This document shows, in pieces, positions 10,642 through 19,229 of a stretch of 33,536 bases of DNA (position 1 is its first letter; every line of letters starts with the position of its first letter). Location: contig JAHEHC010000009.1 of the NCBI GenBank assembly GCA_024644805.1, forward strand, positions 1-33,536, given 5' to 3'. The translations under genes and the position numbers were made by a program. The notes beneath the pieces were generated by a model that saw only the letters and a list, made by a program, of their open reading frames with translations, made no database searches and had not been told where the DNA came from. The stretch is from Flavobacterium sp. (GTDB taxonomy: Bacteria > Bacteroidota > Bacteroidia > Flavobacteriales > Flavobacteriaceae).

Positions 10642-11139
10642 ATGCATTTAAGTAATGAGGTTGTTTTAAGGCCAAGATTCAAAATGGAACTGAAAACCAA
10701 TGATCAGAAAGCCCTCCAGGCCTTTAAAGACAAGAAGTCAGAGCAATCCGATTATATCGTTACCTGTGTTGACCATCATGTCTTCATTAAGATTCCCAAA
10801 GTAAAACAACATTATTGGTCTCCTCAGCTACATTTGGAGATCGACCCAGTAGATGATCATTCCAGCAAATTAAGTGGATTATTTGGACCGAATCCTACGG
10901 TCTGGACCATGTTCATGTTCTTTCATTTCATCGTTGCCGGACTATTTATCGGATTTGGGGTCTGGGCCTATTCCAATTGGTCGTTAGATTATCCCTATCT
11001 GATCCAGATCGCCATGATGGTAGTCATGATCCTCATATGGTTTGCACTCTATTATGGAGGTAGGATGGGAAAGGCCAAAGGGAATGCAGAAATGCATCAA
11101 CTCTATAATTTTATGAAGGAAACTCTGGGAGTTGAGTAA
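10642..11139 (+). CDS. Hypothetical membrane protein with two TM segments
   Basis: ORF track 10600..11139 uses TTG; in-frame ATGs at 10642 and 10684 are plausible starts; TM segments WTMFMFFHFIVAGLFIGFGVWAY and YLIQIAMMVVMILIWFALYY. Confidence 0.65.
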   Translation: MHLSNEVVLRPRFKMELKTNDQKALQAFKDKKSEQSDYIVTCVDHHVFIKIPKVKQHYWSPQLHLEIDPVDDHSSKLSGLFGPNPTVWTMFMFFHFIVAGLFIGFGVWAYSNWSLDYPYLIQIAMMVVMILIWFALYYGGRMGKAKGNAEMHQLYNFMKETLGVE

Positions 11140-11183
11140 TCGGTGATTTGTTGAGATTTTGAGTTACGAATTGCTATCTTCTT

Positions 11184-11225
11184 GATTCCAACTTCTGGCT
11201 TCTAACTTTTGACTTCCAACTTCTA
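11184..11225. repeat. Second degenerate 7-bp tandem repeat cluster (acttctg/gcttcta/acttttg/acttcca/acttcta)
   Basis: Exact 7-bp register at 11191-11225, same heptamer family as 9152-9266. Confidence 0.8.
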
Positions 11226-11230
11226 ACCAT

Positions 11231-12112
11231 CTATCCATTATATCCAAATCGTTTTAACTGATTCTCATTGCTTCGCCAGTCTTTGTTCACCTTTACCCTG
11301 AGCTCGATAAATACCTGCTTTCCAAAGAATGCCTCTAAGTCTTTCCTAGCTTCTACACCCACCCGTTTTATGGCATTTCCCTTATGTCCTATGATGATCC
11401 CTTTTTGGGATTCCCGCTCCACCATGATGATACTCCTGATCCTCAACAGTTTTTCCTCTTCAAAGAATTCCTCGGTATCGATCTCAACGGAATAGGGGAT
11501 CTCCTTCTTATAATGCATGAGTATCTTTTCACGAATGATCTCATTCACAAAGAACCGTTCCGGTTTATCGGTGAGTTGATCCTTTGGGTAGAAAGGAGGG
11601 GATTGTGGCAGGAGTTCGACGATACGCTGGAACACCTCTTGAACACCAAAATTCTCGAGAGCCGAGATAGCAAAGATCTCTGCATTGGGGAGTTTTACCT
11701 GCCATAATTCCAGAGCTTCTTGTAGCATCTTTTCATTCCCTTTATCGATCTTATTGATCAACAATAGTATCGGAATCTTGGCATTTTTGATCTTTTCAAA
11801 GAACGATTCCTCTTTAAGTTCCTTTTCGCCCAATTCGATCAGGTAAAGCAATACATCGGCATCCTCAAAAGCCGATCGAACAAAGCCCATCATGCTCTCC
11901 TGTAGCTCATAGGCCGGTTTTATGATCCCGGGAGTATCACTGAGTACCATCTGGAAATCATCTCCATTCACGATACCAAGAATGCGATGCCGGGTGGTCT
12001 GTGCCTTTGACGTGATGATCGATAGCCGTTCGCCAACAAAGGCATTCATAAGGGTGCTTTTTCCCACATTGGGATTCCCGATGATGTTTACATATCCTGC
12101 TTTATGATCCAT
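11231..12112 (-). CDS. era: GTPase Era
   Basis: 293 aa; [36 protein letters not shown]...DTPGI; C-terminal KH domain (KGIIIGHKGNAIKRVGVEARKDLE). Confidence 0.98.
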   Translation of the reverse strand: MDHKAGYVNIIGNPNVGKSTLMNAFVGERLSIITSKAQTTRHRILGIVNGDDFQMVLSDTPGIIKPAYELQESMMGFVRSAFEDADVLLYLIELGEKELKEESFFEKIKNAKIPILLLINKIDKGNEKMLQEALELWQVKLPNAEIFAISALENFGVQEVFQRIVELLPQSPPFYPKDQLTDKPERFFVNEIIREKILMHYKKEIPYSVEIDTEEFFEEEKLLRIRSIIMVERESQKGIIIGHKGNAIKRVGVEARKDLEAFFGKQVFIELRVKVNKDWRSNENQLKRFGYNG

Positions 12113-12119
12113 ATTAAGC

Positions 12120-12230
12120 TTATTGATGATTTTTAATATTCGTAATAGAGATTATGACCATAAAGAAAATAATAAACATTAATGCTAGTTTTTCAAATTC
12201 TTTAAGTGGAAGAATATTTTTCTCTTTCAT
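12120..12230 (-). CDS. Putative 36-aa single-TM small protein MKEKNILPLKEFEKLALMFIIFFMVIISITNIKNHQ
   Basis: Read by hand: ATG at 12228-12230, TAA at 12120-12122; starts 2 nt after the VIT1/CCC1 stop on the same strand; below the length of the supplied ORF track. Confidence 0.5.
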   Translation of the reverse strand: MKEKNILPLKEFEKLALMFIIFFMVIISITNIKNHQ

Positions 12231-12232
12231 AT

Positions 12233-12946
12233 CTATCCAACATTGACATTAAATATATACCCAACTAAAGCCGTCAGTCCCATTGCGACAGTTCCCCAAA
12301 AAGTGATTCGGATAATTGCTTTTACAATACTTGAACCTCCTGTCCTAGCTGCCAATGCTCCTAAAATTATAAGAAAGAACAACGCAAATCCATAAAGTGA
12401 ATATTCTATATTCTTTAAAGGAAGCAATAGTGTAACAAAAAAAGGAAGTAATCCTCCAACAGTAAATGCTGTTCCAGAAGCAAACGCAGCTTGAATAGGT
12501 CTAGCTTGGCTAATTTCATTAATTCCCAATTCATCTCTTATGTGTGTTCCTAGTGCATCGTGTTCAGTTAATTCTTTAGCTACTGTTAAGGCAGTTTCTT
12601 TTTTCAGCCCTCTTTTTTCATAAATCTCCGTTAGACGTTGTAATTCAATTTCTGGCATTTCATTCAATTCTTGTTTTTCACGTTCAATGTCAGCTTTTTC
12701 AACATCTGTTTGTGAACTTACAGAAACATATTCTCCAGCTGCCATAGATAAAGCACCAGCAACTAGTCCTGCTAATGTTGCCAAAATAACTGGTTCTCGA
12801 ATGTCACTTGCGGCAGCAACTCCAATTGCGATACTCGCAGTCGATAGGATTCCATCATTAGCACCAAGTACAGCAGCTCTCAACCAATTACTTCTATGTA
12901 TATAATGGATGTTTAAATAATCATCTAATTCTTCTTCTTTTCTCAT
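12233..12946 (-). CDS. VIT1/CCC1 family transporter
   Basis: SNWLRAAVLGANDGILSTASIAIGVAAAS, LVAGALSMAAGEYVSVSSQTDVEKADIEREKQEL, GLLPFFVTLLLP. Confidence 0.93.
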   Translation of the reverse strand: MRKEEELDDYLNIHYIHRSNWLRAAVLGANDGILSTASIAIGVAAASDIREPVILATLAGLVAGALSMAAGEYVSVSSQTDVEKADIEREKQELNEMPEIELQRLTEIYEKRGLKKETALTVAKELTEHDALGTHIRDELGINEISQARPIQAAFASGTAFTVGGLLPFFVTLLLPLKNIEYSLYGFALFFLIILGALAARTGGSSIVKAIIRITFWGTVAMGLTALVGYIFNVNVG

Positions 12947-12971
12947 TAGCTATGCTTATTTATATTATACA

Positions 12972-12996
12972 CAACGGTTTTGTGAATGGTTCGTTG
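12972..12996. repeat. Short inverted repeat CAACG-N15-CGTTG followed by AATCAT-ct-ATGATT hairpin (13002-13015)
   Basis: Direct reading of acaacggttttgtgaatggttcgttgcagagaatcatctatgatt. Confidence 0.6.
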
Positions 12997-13073
12997 CAGA
13001 GAATCATCTATGATTTTCCGAAGTAGCCGAAAGATAGCAAATTATTACATTCAATATTTGTTTTGGAATAAAA

Positions 13074-13298
13074 AGGCAAGATTAACTCCCATCCTTCGCC
13101 TTAAAAAGGCTTCGGACGATCGTTGGACTTGAATTGATGCAAGCATCATTTGTTTCCATATAGTTAGGCAAGATTAACTCCTTCGCTATGCTCAGTCGTT
13201 GGACTTGAATTGGGGTAACTTCACAAAGAAAACCTTCATTGCCTTGCAATGATTCTTTTATTTTGTTCACAAATTGATGCAAGCATCATTTGTTTCCA
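13074..13298. repeat. Mosaic short-repeat cluster (three repeat types, two copies each)
   Basis: aggcaagattaactcc at 13074-13089 and 13166-13181; tcgttggacttgaattg at 13120-13136 and 13196-13212; aattgatgcaagcatcatttgtttcca at 13132-13158 and 13272-13298. Confidence 0.9.
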
Positions 13299-13305
13299 AA
13301 ATAAA

Positions 13306-13333
13306 AAAACCTCTTGATTTCTCAAGAGGTTTT
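13306..13333 (-). terminator. Rho-independent terminator downstream of initiator tRNA
   Basis: Perfect 12-bp stem aaaacctcttga-tttc-tcaagaggtttt with T-rich flank on the minus strand. Confidence 0.88.
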
Positions 13334-13338
13334 CTTTG

Positions 13339-13411
<73 letters not shown>

Positions 13412-13413
13412 AT

Positions 13414-13498
13414 GTATGTTTGAAGCCGAAATGAAACGACTTTTTTCCTTTTTTAAATGCTCATTCTGTAGGTACCCTGTCCTGAGCCTATCGAAGGA
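13414..13498. other. 85-bp insert between a truncated tRNA-fMet 5' copy and the intact tRNA; contains a CCTTCGATAGGCTCAGGACAGG element
   Basis: Flanked by exact 19-bp direct repeats tactgctctaccccgcgat at 13395-13413 and 13499-13517. Confidence 0.85.
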
Positions 13499-13517
13499 TA
13501 CTGCTCTACCCCGCGAT
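13499..13517 (-). pseudogene. Truncated tRNA-fMet 5' end (first 17 nt of the tRNA plus 2 flanking nt)
   Basis: Exact 19-nt match to 13395-13413; diverges immediately after AGTA of the D arm. Confidence 0.9.
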
Positions 13518-13526
13518 ATAGGACGG

Positions 13527-13556
13527 CAAAGATACAACGGATTTAAATTTATACAA
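13527..13556 (-). promoter_or_regulatory. Bacteroidota-type promoter TTG-N19-TATCTTTG for the initiator tRNA locus
   Basis: Minus-strand TTG (13554-13556), 19-nt spacer, TATCTTTG (13527-13534), matching the TTTG/TAnnTTTG consensus. Confidence 0.75.
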
Positions 13557-13589
13557 GATATTTTTTCGAAAATTACTTTAAGCCTTAAG

Positions 13590-15509
13590 TCAATTCTCAA
13601 AATCCTCTATTTGTTGGGTTAACGATTCCCACTCCTTCATAAGGGATTCAAGACCCTCTTTCTTTAGATGATATCGATCAAAGAAATTCTCCTGAGCTAT
13701 GGTCTTCTCGTAGTTTATGGACAGTTCAAGATCTATATCCTTTAACTCCTTTTCCGATGATGAGATCGAACTTTCCAATTTACTCAGTTTGTTCTTCAAA
13801 GATTTCAAACGCTTCTGATCTTCATAGGATTGCCTATTAGAAGATGCAGTTGAATCCTCAGATGTTTTTTGAACCGATCTTTTTTCTGCTTCTCTAAGAT
13901 TCTGAATATTACGCTGTTCCAGGAAATAATCGATATCTCCCAGATATTCCTTAATCTTATGATCCTTGAACTCATAGATCTTTTTGGTCAATCCCTGCAA
14001 AAAACTCCTGTCGTGAGAAACCAATATCAAGGTCCCTTCGTAATTATTAAGCGCTTTCTTTAATACATTTTTGGACTGTATGTCCAGATGATTGGTGGGT
14101 TCATCCATGATCAGTACATTAAAGGGTTGCAGAAGCAGTTTTGCCAGTGCCAATCTATTGCGCTCACCCCCCGATAAAACCCTGACATATTTATCTACAT
14201 CATCTCCTCGAAATAAGAAAGCTCCCAGCATATCTCTCACTTTACTTCGGTTACTTTCATTAGCGGCATCTATCATCGTGTCAAGCACCGTTTTGCTACC
14301 ATCCAGATAATCCACCTGATCTTGAGCAAAATACCCAATTTGTACATTATGTCCCAAGACCATTTCACCACTAAATGGAACCTCCCCAACAACACATTTT
14401 GCCAATGTGGATTTCCCTTGACCGTTCTGACCTACAAATGCGATCTTACTATTTCTTTCAACCAACAGGTCAATTTCCTTGAGTACGGTGAGATCATCGT
14501 ATTTTTTAGTGATCTTTTCTGCATTAATCACCACCTTGCCCGGTACTACAGAAATAGGAAAGTGAATAGACATCACACTTTGATCATCTTCGTCCACTTC
14601 AATTCGATCCAGGCGATCCAACTTTTTTATCAAGGACTGAGCCATGGTGGCTTTCGATGCCTTGGCTCGAAATTTCTCGATCAGCTTTTCGGTATGCTCA
14701 ATATGTTTTTGTTGGTTCTTTTGAGCAGCCAGTTGTTGTTCTCTGATCTCTTCACGGTATTTTAAATAGGTGGAATAGGGTTTCTTATAGTCATATATCT
14801 TACCCAGCGATATTTCGATAGTCCGGTTGGTAATATTATCCAGGAACATCTTGTCGTGAGAAACGACCACTACTGCACCGAGATAATTCTTTAGGAATTC
14901 TTCCAGCCAAATTATCGATTCGATATCCAAGTGGTTGGTAGGCTCATCCAATAAAAGAATATCGTTGTTTTGCAAAAGGATCTTGGCCAATTCGATACGC
15001 ATTCGCCAGCCCCCGGAGAATACCGAAGTCGATTTATTAAAATCCTCTTTTTCAAATCCCAGGCCTTTCAACACTCTTTCGGTCTCACCTTGGTACAAAT
15101 AGCCCCCATGGATCTCATATTGATGTTGAATATCATTTAGATCGATCATCAGTTGGTGATAACTATCACTATCATAATCATCCCTATCGCTTAGCTGAGC
15201 ATTGATCGTATCGATCTTGTCCTCCATGTCCAATAAATCTTCAAAAGCCTTATAGGACTCCTCCAAAACTGTTTTTCCGTGTTCAAAATCGATATCCTGC
15301 TTTAAAAAACCAATTGCAAGCTCCTTATCCATAGCTATTTGCCCGGCATCATATTCCTGTTCACCCTGAATTATTCTAAGCAGGGTGGTCTTTCCTGCCC
15401 CATTTTTACCAATGAGTCCCACTCGATCCCCTTGCCTTAACTGAAAGGTGATCCCAGAGAATAGGTCTTCCCCTTGAAATGATACAGTAAGGTTATGGAT
15501 ATTTAACAT
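13590..15509 (-). CDS. ABC-F family ATP-binding protein
   Basis: Two ABC domains: GLIGKNGAGKTTLL, FSGGWRMRIELAKILLQNNDILLLDEPTNHLD; GQNGQGKSTLAK, LSGGERNRLALAKLLLQPFNVLIMDEPTNHLD; C-terminal coiled coil. Confidence 0.96.
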   Translation of the reverse strand: MLNIHNLTVSFQGEDLFSGITFQLRQGDRVGLIGKNGAGKTTLLRIIQGEQEYDAGQIAMDKELAIGFLKQDIDFEHGKTVLEESYKAFEDLLDMEDKIDTINAQLSDRDDYDSDSYHQLMIDLNDIQHQYEIHGGYLYQGETERVLKGLGFEKEDFNKSTSVFSGGWRMRIELAKILLQNNDILLLDEPTNHLDIESIIWLEEFLKNYLGAVVVVSHDKMFLDNITNRTIEISLGKIYDYKKPYSTYLKYREEIREQQLAAQKNQQKHIEHTEKLIEKFRAKASKATMAQSLIKKLDRLDRIEVDEDDQSVMSIHFPISVVPGKVVINAEKITKKYDDLTVLKEIDLLVERNSKIAFVGQNGQGKSTLAKCVVGEVPFSGEMVLGHNVQIGYFAQDQVDYLDGSKTVLDTMIDAANESNRSKVRDMLGAFLFRGDDVDKYVRVLSGGERNRLALAKLLLQPFNVLIMDEPTNHLDIQSKNVLKKALNNYEGTLILVSHDRSFLQGLTKKIYEFKDHKIKEYLGDIDYFLEQRNIQNLREAEKRSVQKTSEDSTASSNRQSYEDQKRLKSLKNKLSKLESSISSSEKELKDIDLELSINYEKTIAQENFFDRYHLKKEGLESLMKEWESLTQQIEDFEN

Positions 15510-15569
15510 GGATTGTTTTTTGCAAATATGGTTATTTTTTAAGTAATCAAAACGGAAATATCCGATCCA

Positions 15570-16616
15570 CTAATTAAGATTTCTTCTGATATCCATTTCT
15601 TCTGGCAGTTCAATTCCGTTTTCCAGAAAGTTGAATAATTGCTTTGAAAGTGAAGGTGCTGCAATGATCCCTCTGGTTCCCAGTCCGTTGAAGAAGGAAA
15701 TTCTGGAATTCGATTCAATGGGCCCAAGAAGCGGTCTTCTGTCCCTAGTAGTAGGTCGAATACCTGCTACTTGATCCTTGATCTGGTAGGGACATGAAAT
15801 GATATCCGATAATTTACTGATAAGTTCTTCCCTTGCTCCAGTTGTGGGATTGCTTGTATAGTCCCCATGGCTATAGGTAGCCCCAATCTTATAGTGATCA
15901 TCTCCTATTGGAATAATAAAAATGGATGCTTTCAATATTGAATCCAGTTTCAGCTTTGGTGCATGGATGATCAGATATTCTCCTTTATTGCTGATCAGCT
16001 GGTCTTTTTGAAAGTAAGGATTATGAATTACTTTAGGTCCTTCTGCAAACACGATATGATCGGCTCTAATAGTCTTATACGTTACATGATCTTTATTTTC
16101 AACCAATAATGAATGCTCGAAATACTCCTCCCTTAAACATTGTTTTTCTTGCAGAAGCTCTTTATAAGCATTTATCATGACATGGGTATCAATTCTACCG
16201 GTTCCAAGCACTTTTCCAAAACCAAATGGAGCATTTATATTTGGATTATCATTATCTATGATCTCTGGGGAAAGAAATGGTTCCATTTCTCTTTTATCGC
16301 TCTTTACAGTCCAATTATTTTGTTCCTCTACGGAATTGATCCGACGCAATATTGGAATCTCTGTAAAAAATGAAAGATTTAATTCTTTAGCGAGACGTGA
16401 ATATAATTGTTTGGCTTCTTCCAGATGTTTTTCAGCATTCCAAACTCTTGTAAAACGTTTAAGAACTGTTGGGTTTAATACACCAGCAGAGGTCAATGTT
16501 GCCCCTTTCTCAGAATGATCGTAAACGATGAAGCTCTTATTGTGATCTCTCAATTGTTCGCAAAAGCTTAATCCGGCGATCCCCTGGCCTACAACAATAT
16601 AATCTACTTCCTGCAT
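15570..16616 (-). CDS. FAD-dependent oxidoreductase (DAO family)
   Basis: Dinucleotide motif DYIVVGQGIAGLSFCEQL; C-terminal GIRPTTRDRRPLLGPI and NGLGTRGIIAAP; ATG at 16616 preferred over the track's TTG at 16646. Confidence 0.9.
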   Translation of the reverse strand: MQEVDYIVVGQGIAGLSFCEQLRDHNKSFIVYDHSEKGATLTSAGVLNPTVLKRFTRVWNAEKHLEEAKQLYSRLAKELNLSFFTEIPILRRINSVEEQNNWTVKSDKREMEPFLSPEIIDNDNPNINAPFGFGKVLGTGRIDTHVMINAYKELLQEKQCLREEYFEHSLLVENKDHVTYKTIRADHIVFAEGPKVIHNPYFQKDQLISNKGEYLIIHAPKLKLDSILKASIFIIPIGDDHYKIGATYSHGDYTSNPTTGAREELISKLSDIISCPYQIKDQVAGIRPTTRDRRPLLGPIESNSRISFFNGLGTRGIIAAPSLSKQLFNFLENGIELPEEMDIRRNLN

Positions 16617-16621
16617 CTCTA

Positions 16622-16654
16622 TAAAAATAAAACCCCGAAGGATCAACTTCAGGG
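16622..16654 (-). terminator. Terminator-like hairpin after gldN
   Basis: Minus strand CCCTGAAG-TTGATC-CTTCGGGG followed by TTTTATTTTTAT, between the gldN stop and the next gene's ATG. Confidence 0.6.
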
Positions 16655-16682
16655 CTTTGTATATTCTGTTCTTATGAATTCA

Positions 16683-17591
16683 TTAATAATTCCAAAGATC
16701 GATCTCTATATTTCTGATCTGCTCTCTGATCCTGTCTGATTCCATCAATTGCATGAGTGCATTATCATTTATGTATTCGTTCACGCCTCTATCACCAAGA
16801 ACATTATCTTGTTTGTAGACTAATGCATTAAACCTTCTTGCATTTAAAAGATGGTCAAATGAAATAGGCTGTGACGTATTCCTTCTGTTGAATGCTTTGG
16901 CTTCATGTAGTACTTCTCTTGCTGAGGGATACCACACCCAAAATAGTTCAACCTTGGTGTCCAGGTTATCATCTGGAAAGGCTTTTGAACGTGCTTCATT
17001 AGCTACCGGGGCTAATCCCAACAAACGGTATTTTAGTTCACCATGTCTTTTATCCAGATACCAGTAACCGCGAATTCTCCATTCTTCGATATCACCTGCA
17101 TCCAAATTGAATCTTCTGATATATTGAGGATCGATCTCTTCACCGGCATTGTATTGTGATATACCTAGGTCGGTAGTGTCACTATACACCAATGAAGCTT
17201 CAATATCCTTTAGGGTTCTTTTCTCTGTAAAATATGAATCGGCATAAACATGTTCAATCTTCCCATTTTTAATATTCTTCACTATTGCATCATAGAGGGA
17301 ACGTCTTTCAGTTCCAATATTATTGGTGTCAATTGGATAATACAAAGGAAAATTGACTCTCTCATCAAGATCAATAATCTCCCAAGTAGTTTTAGACCAC
17401 AAAACATCTCTTTCATCGACATATCCATAGGGAAGAGGTTGATCGTTATCATAGGCCAACTGCTCTTGGGTCTTTACTCCGATCTCTTCAGGAGTTTTGG
17501 CATTAAGGATATTGATTTGGGCTGTAGCTCCAGATCCTATCATCAAAAGGCCAAAAACACATATCACTACTTTATTAAAATTCATATTCAA
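16683..17591 (-). CDS. gldN: Gliding motility / T9SS protein GldN
   Basis: Position in gldKLMN cluster; ERDVLWSKTTWEIIDLDERVNFPLYYP, RIRGYWYLDKRHGELKYRLLGLAPV, LFWVWYPSARE. Confidence 0.96.
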   Translation of the reverse strand: MNMNFNKVVICVFGLLMIGSGATAQINILNAKTPEEIGVKTQEQLAYDNDQPLPYGYVDERDVLWSKTTWEIIDLDERVNFPLYYPIDTNNIGTERRSLYDAIVKNIKNGKIEHVYADSYFTEKRTLKDIEASLVYSDTTDLGISQYNAGEEIDPQYIRRFNLDAGDIEEWRIRGYWYLDKRHGELKYRLLGLAPVANEARSKAFPDDNLDTKVELFWVWYPSAREVLHEAKAFNRRNTSQPISFDHLLNARRFNALVYKQDNVLGDRGVNEYINDNALMQLMESDRIREQIRNIEIDLWNY

Positions 17592-17621
17592 TAGATTTTA
17601 TTCTACGTTTATACAACTTGT

Positions 17622-19178
17622 TTAGTTTGTCAGCTCAATGATAACCGGGGAAATTCTAGGTAATTTATATGCTGAATTACTGGCTATTCTCGCGCTGATA
17701 TCAAATATTTGTACAGTACCTCCTCTTTTTGCACGCTTAAGGGCTCCAATTGCTTGTGAATTCAATTTACTACCACTTACTTTCACTGTAGGTTGTCCTG
17801 CCACCTTAAAGCTAAATCCAGTAACTTCCAATCTTAGGTCAAAATCAAAGTCGATCAATGCTGCACCAACTGTTGAAATTTCAAGTCCCTGACGTTGCAT
17901 TCTCACTGCGCCCCCATTTCCATCTTCACCACGAATGGTTCCGGTTGGACGTGGGATATCTTTGATCCTAAAGGTTTTGCTATCAGAAACTGTCATGCCT
18001 CCAGGCAGTTTACCACTTACATTTATGGTAACCTCACGACCCGGGACTGTGGTCACATTCATATTATATTTACCACCTCCACCTGCAGGACTTAATCCAG
18101 GGGCATTGGCATTTACACTTCCAACACCTGGAATGGAGATTGTCATGGGGTTTACCACACCACGATATACCACATTCATTTTATCGGCTGATATTACAGC
18201 AGCATTAGGTCTTGGTATTACAGCGTAGGAACTTTCAATTGGAATGGAAACGATTGAGTCTCCTTCTTTGAATTGAAGTTCTCCAACTAGTTCTTGTTCT
18301 CCGACATTCCCGGCAGGGAAATCCAAAGCAACTTGTCCGGACACATTACTATCCACCTCTTTTCCATTGATGATCACTTTGTCAAAACTTAACGTATTAT
18401 CGAAACGCCCTAATACAACTCGACCTTTAAAGTTTTCACCACTAAAGAAAGCCGTTTTATCTGGCACCACTATGGCTTTATAGTTGGTCATGGAAACCTC
18501 TGAGGTTAATTGCCCCGAAAGCATAGTTGATAAAAGCTCGTTTTGAGTAGTTCTAATATCGGATTGCATTTGGGTCAGCTTGGTCTTAGAAGCAATTAAT
18601 GGAACTCCTTCAAAATTATAGTTTAGCCAATCAACTTTCTTTCCATCAACGATCCTTTCTACCTTCTCGGTAGAGAAATTGGCGTCCAATGCTGATTTGA
18701 TCTCAGGATAGTCAGAACCCAGGATGGCTGTCATACCATTATGGTACGTGTTTATCTTATCTAAAAAATCTACTCCACCTTCCTTCAGTTTATCACCGAC
18801 AAAGAAAAGTTGATCCAGATAATCGGATTTATCTTGAACTTCAAAGTTATTTCTGTCATCTACTTTGACAGTTTCCATCATCTCGTTCTTGATGTTCTCC
18901 AGATAAGTATCCAGATCGTTGGATAGCGAACTCACCTCTTGAGCTTTATCTAATAGTGGTTGGTATTTTGCAGGTTGTTCAGTGACCTTTGCTGCCAACC
19001 CATCCATGAAGGCAAGATTTCTTTCAGTAGTTGCCACATTCGCTTTTGTGAGTTTTTCATTCATAACTCCAAAAGCAGACAATACTTCTACAGATATATT
19101 TAAAGCCAGCATCGCGATGAATATCAAATACATCAAATTGATCATTCGTTGCCGGGGAGATAGTTTTCCTTGAGCCAT
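17622..19178 (-). CDS. gldM: Gliding motility / T9SS motor protein GldM
   Basis: KLSPRQRMINLMYLIFIAMLALNISVEVLSAFGVMNEKL N-terminal TM signature. Confidence 0.97.
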   Translation of the reverse strand: MAQGKLSPRQRMINLMYLIFIAMLALNISVEVLSAFGVMNEKLTKANVATTERNLAFMDGLAAKVTEQPAKYQPLLDKAQEVSSLSNDLDTYLENIKNEMMETVKVDDRNNFEVQDKSDYLDQLFFVGDKLKEGGVDFLDKINTYHNGMTAILGSDYPEIKSALDANFSTEKVERIVDGKKVDWLNYNFEGVPLIASKTKLTQMQSDIRTTQNELLSTMLSGQLTSEVSMTNYKAIVVPDKTAFFSGENFKGRVVLGRFDNTLSFDKVIINGKEVDSNVSGQVALDFPAGNVGEQELVGELQFKEGDSIVSIPIESSYAVIPRPNAAVISADKMNVVYRGVVNPMTISIPGVGSVNANAPGLSPAGGGGKYNMNVTTVPGREVTINVSGKLPGGMTVSDSKTFRIKDIPRPTGTIRGEDGNGGAVRMQRQGLEISTVGAALIDFDFDLRLEVTGFSFKVAGQPTVKVSGSKLNSQAIGALKRAKRGGTVQIFDISARIASNSAYKLPRISPVIIELTN

Positions 19179-19229
19179 TGTATTTTCTTTTTACGAATTA
19201 ATAATTATTTACTTCGAAAAACTATTTGA

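Noticed and set aside
13082-13282. 66-aa minus-strand ORF within the repeat cluster
   Set aside because: Composed of the duplicated short repeats; no recognisable domain; likely spurious.
14322-14765. 147-aa plus-strand ORF inside the ABC-F gene
   Set aside because: Antisense shadow of a well-supported ABC-F CDS; no recognisable motif.
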